Below, one piece after another: positions 4,495-5,635 of a stretch of 5,635 bases of DNA. Numbering within the stretch: the first letter of the stretch is position 1; each line of letters begins with the position of its first letter. The notes beneath the pieces are model-generated. The model had not been told where the DNA came from. It did not search any database and saw only the letters and a list, made by a program, of their open reading frames with translations. Location: NCBI GenBank assembly GCA_022565135.1, contig JADFKA010000133.1, positions 1 through 5,635 of the forward strand, read 5' to 3'. The translations under genes and the position numbers were made by a program. The DNA is from Pseudomonadota bacterium. Its GTDB lineage: Bacteria > Pseudomonadota > Gammaproteobacteria > Steroidobacterales > Woeseiaceae.

Positions 4495-5635
4495 TTATGG
4501 CACGTCTACCGAGAACGCCGCACTGCCGGCGTAGTCTGCATCGGTACCTAGTTCTTCCTCGATGCGCAATAGCTGGTTGTACTTGGCGACGCGGTCCGAT
4601 CGCGATAACGATCCAGTCTTGATTTGCGTCGCCCGCGTGCCAACAGCGATGTCAGCGATCGTGCTGTCCGAGGTCTCCCCCGAGCGATGTGAGATCACCG
4701 CCGCATAATTCGCGTCTGCAGCCATAGTAATTGCATCAAGAGTCTCCGTTAAGGTACCGATTTGGTTAGGTTTTATCAAGATTGCATTGCAGATACCTTG
4801 CTTGATGCCGCGAGCGAGAATTGACGTGTTGGTGACAAACAGGTCATCTCCAACCAATTGCACACGATCGCCAATGGCGTCTGTCAGCAGCGTCCATCCG
4901 TCCCAGTCGGCTTCGTCCATGCCGTCCTCGATCGAAAGAATTGGATAATTGTCGGCAAGTTCGGCCAGGTATTCGCAGAAACCAGCTGCATCGAAGCTGC
5001 GGTCCTCTGATGCGAGCTTGTAGACACCGTCGGTATAGAATTCCGAGCTTGCGACATCGAGACCGAGAAAAATATCGTCGCCTACTTTGAACCCCGCACG
5101 CCAGATCGCGGTCATGATCGTGTCGAGTGCCGCACGATTCGATGGCAGATCGGGTGCAAAGCCGCCTTCATCCCCAACCGCTGTATTCATGCCTTGTTCG
5201 AGCAAAACGCTCTTGAGCGCGTGAAAAATTTCAGTTCCATAGCGCAAAGCTTCGGCAAAGTTCGGCGCACCCACGGGAATAATCATAAATTCCTGTATAT
5301 CGACGCTGTTATCGGCATGCACGCCGCCGTTGATGATGTTCATCATCGGCACCGGCATCGTCGTACCATCACCGATGTGTCGAAACAACGATACGCCCTC
5401 GGACACTGCCTGCGCTTTGGCAGCGGCCAGGGAAACTGCGAGCAATGCGTTGGCGCCCAGTCGCGCCTTGTTGTCCGTGCCATCGAGATCGATCATGCAC
5501 TGATCGACGGCACGCTGATCATCAAAAGACACGCCCAGCAATGCATCACGCAATGGACCGTTTACGTTGGCTACAGCGTTGCGCACACCCCTGCCGAGAT
5601 AGCGCGACTGGTCGCCATCTCTGAGTTCAACCGCC
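4495..5635 (-). CDS. eno: Enolase (N-terminal part outside window)
   Basis: Phosphopyruvate hydratase, which interconverts 2-phosphoglycerate and phosphoenolpyruvate in glycolysis and gluconeogenesis; in many gammaproteobacteria it is also an RNA degradosome component. 379 residues are visible, starting in the block AVELRDGDQSRYLGRGVRN; by alignment in mind with E. coli enolase about 48 N-terminal residues lie beyond base 5635. The GTG at 5586 is an internal Val, not a start. Seen in order: PMMNIINGGVHADN, VDIQEFMIIPVGA, the NTAVGDEGGFAPDL loop with the general-base Glu, LDVASSEF, SIEDGMDEADWDGW and LVGDDLFVTN carrying the three magnesium-binding acids, LIKPNQIGTLTET with the catalytic Lys, SHRSGE, and KTGSLSRSDRVAKYNQLLRIEEELG. 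All active-site motifs are intact. The stop TAA is 29 bases before ftsB. Its promoter is outside the window. Confidence 0.98.
   Translation of the reverse strand, partial: AVELRDGDQSRYLGRGVRNAVANVNGPLRDALLGVSFDDQRAVDQCMIDLDGTDNKARLGANALLAVSLAAAKAQAVSEGVSLFRHIGDGTTMPVPMMNIINGGVHADNSVDIQEFMIIPVGAPNFAEALRYGTEIFHALKSVLLEQGMNTAVGDEGGFAPDLPSNRAALDTIMTAIWRAGFKVGDDIFLGLDVASSEFYTDGVYKLASEDRSFDAAGFCEYLAELADNYPILSIEDGMDEADWDGWTLLTDAIGDRVQLVGDDLFVTNTSILARGIKQGICNAILIKPNQIGTLTETLDAITMAADANYAAVISHRSGETSDSTIADIAVGTRATQIKTGSLSRSDRVAKYNQLLRIEEELGTDADYAGSAAFSVDVP

Overview
The window carries the conserved gammaproteobacterial neighbourhood between enolase and the rpoS-side lipoprotein gene nlpD. Reading on the minus strand from high to low coordinates it holds eno (5' end outside the window), ftsB, truD, surE, pcm, a YqaA-type DedA-family gene, and nlpD (3' end outside the window). 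One further gene, a Smr-domain protein, lies on the plus strand between truD and surE. The gene set, the order surE-pcm-yqaA-nlpD and the protein sequences point to a Gammaproteobacterium, loosely of the Xanthomonadales or Chromatiales type. The exact lineage cannot be fixed from this stretch. All genes look intact and are densely packed; the base composition is moderately GC-rich throughout.

Layout. (1) 4187-5635: eno and ftsB, 29 bases apart, followed by truD after only 8 bases. In many gammaproteobacteria ispD and ispF sit between ftsB and truD; here there is no room for them. (2) 2819-3143: about 325 bases without a credible gene, between the convergent smr and truD genes. This stretch is full of inverted and direct repeats, and the stop codons of both flanking genes are embedded in the same TGTAGG repeat-end motif. 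(3) 2291-2818: the smr gene on the plus strand. (4) 2200-2290: a short divergent spacer with a good sigma-70-like promoter for smr and a weak mirror-image -10 element for surE. (5) 1-2199: a tightly coupled block surE-pcm-yqaA-nlpD in which every junction overlaps, by 8, 4 and 1 bases.

Functionally the genes are housekeeping and stress-survival genes: glycolysis (eno), division (ftsB), tRNA pseudouridylation at U13 (truD), nucleotide hydrolysis (surE), repair of isoaspartyl damage (pcm), a membrane protein of the DedA superfamily (yqaA), cell-wall hydrolase activation (nlpD), and a probable SmrB-type nuclease for collided ribosomes (smr). No RNA gene, CRISPR array, insertion sequence or clearly new system is visible. 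The most interesting parts are the repeat-rich intergenic stretch, the antisense smr gene interrupting the truD-surE direction, the missing ispDF pair, and an eight-base C run near the start of nlpD.
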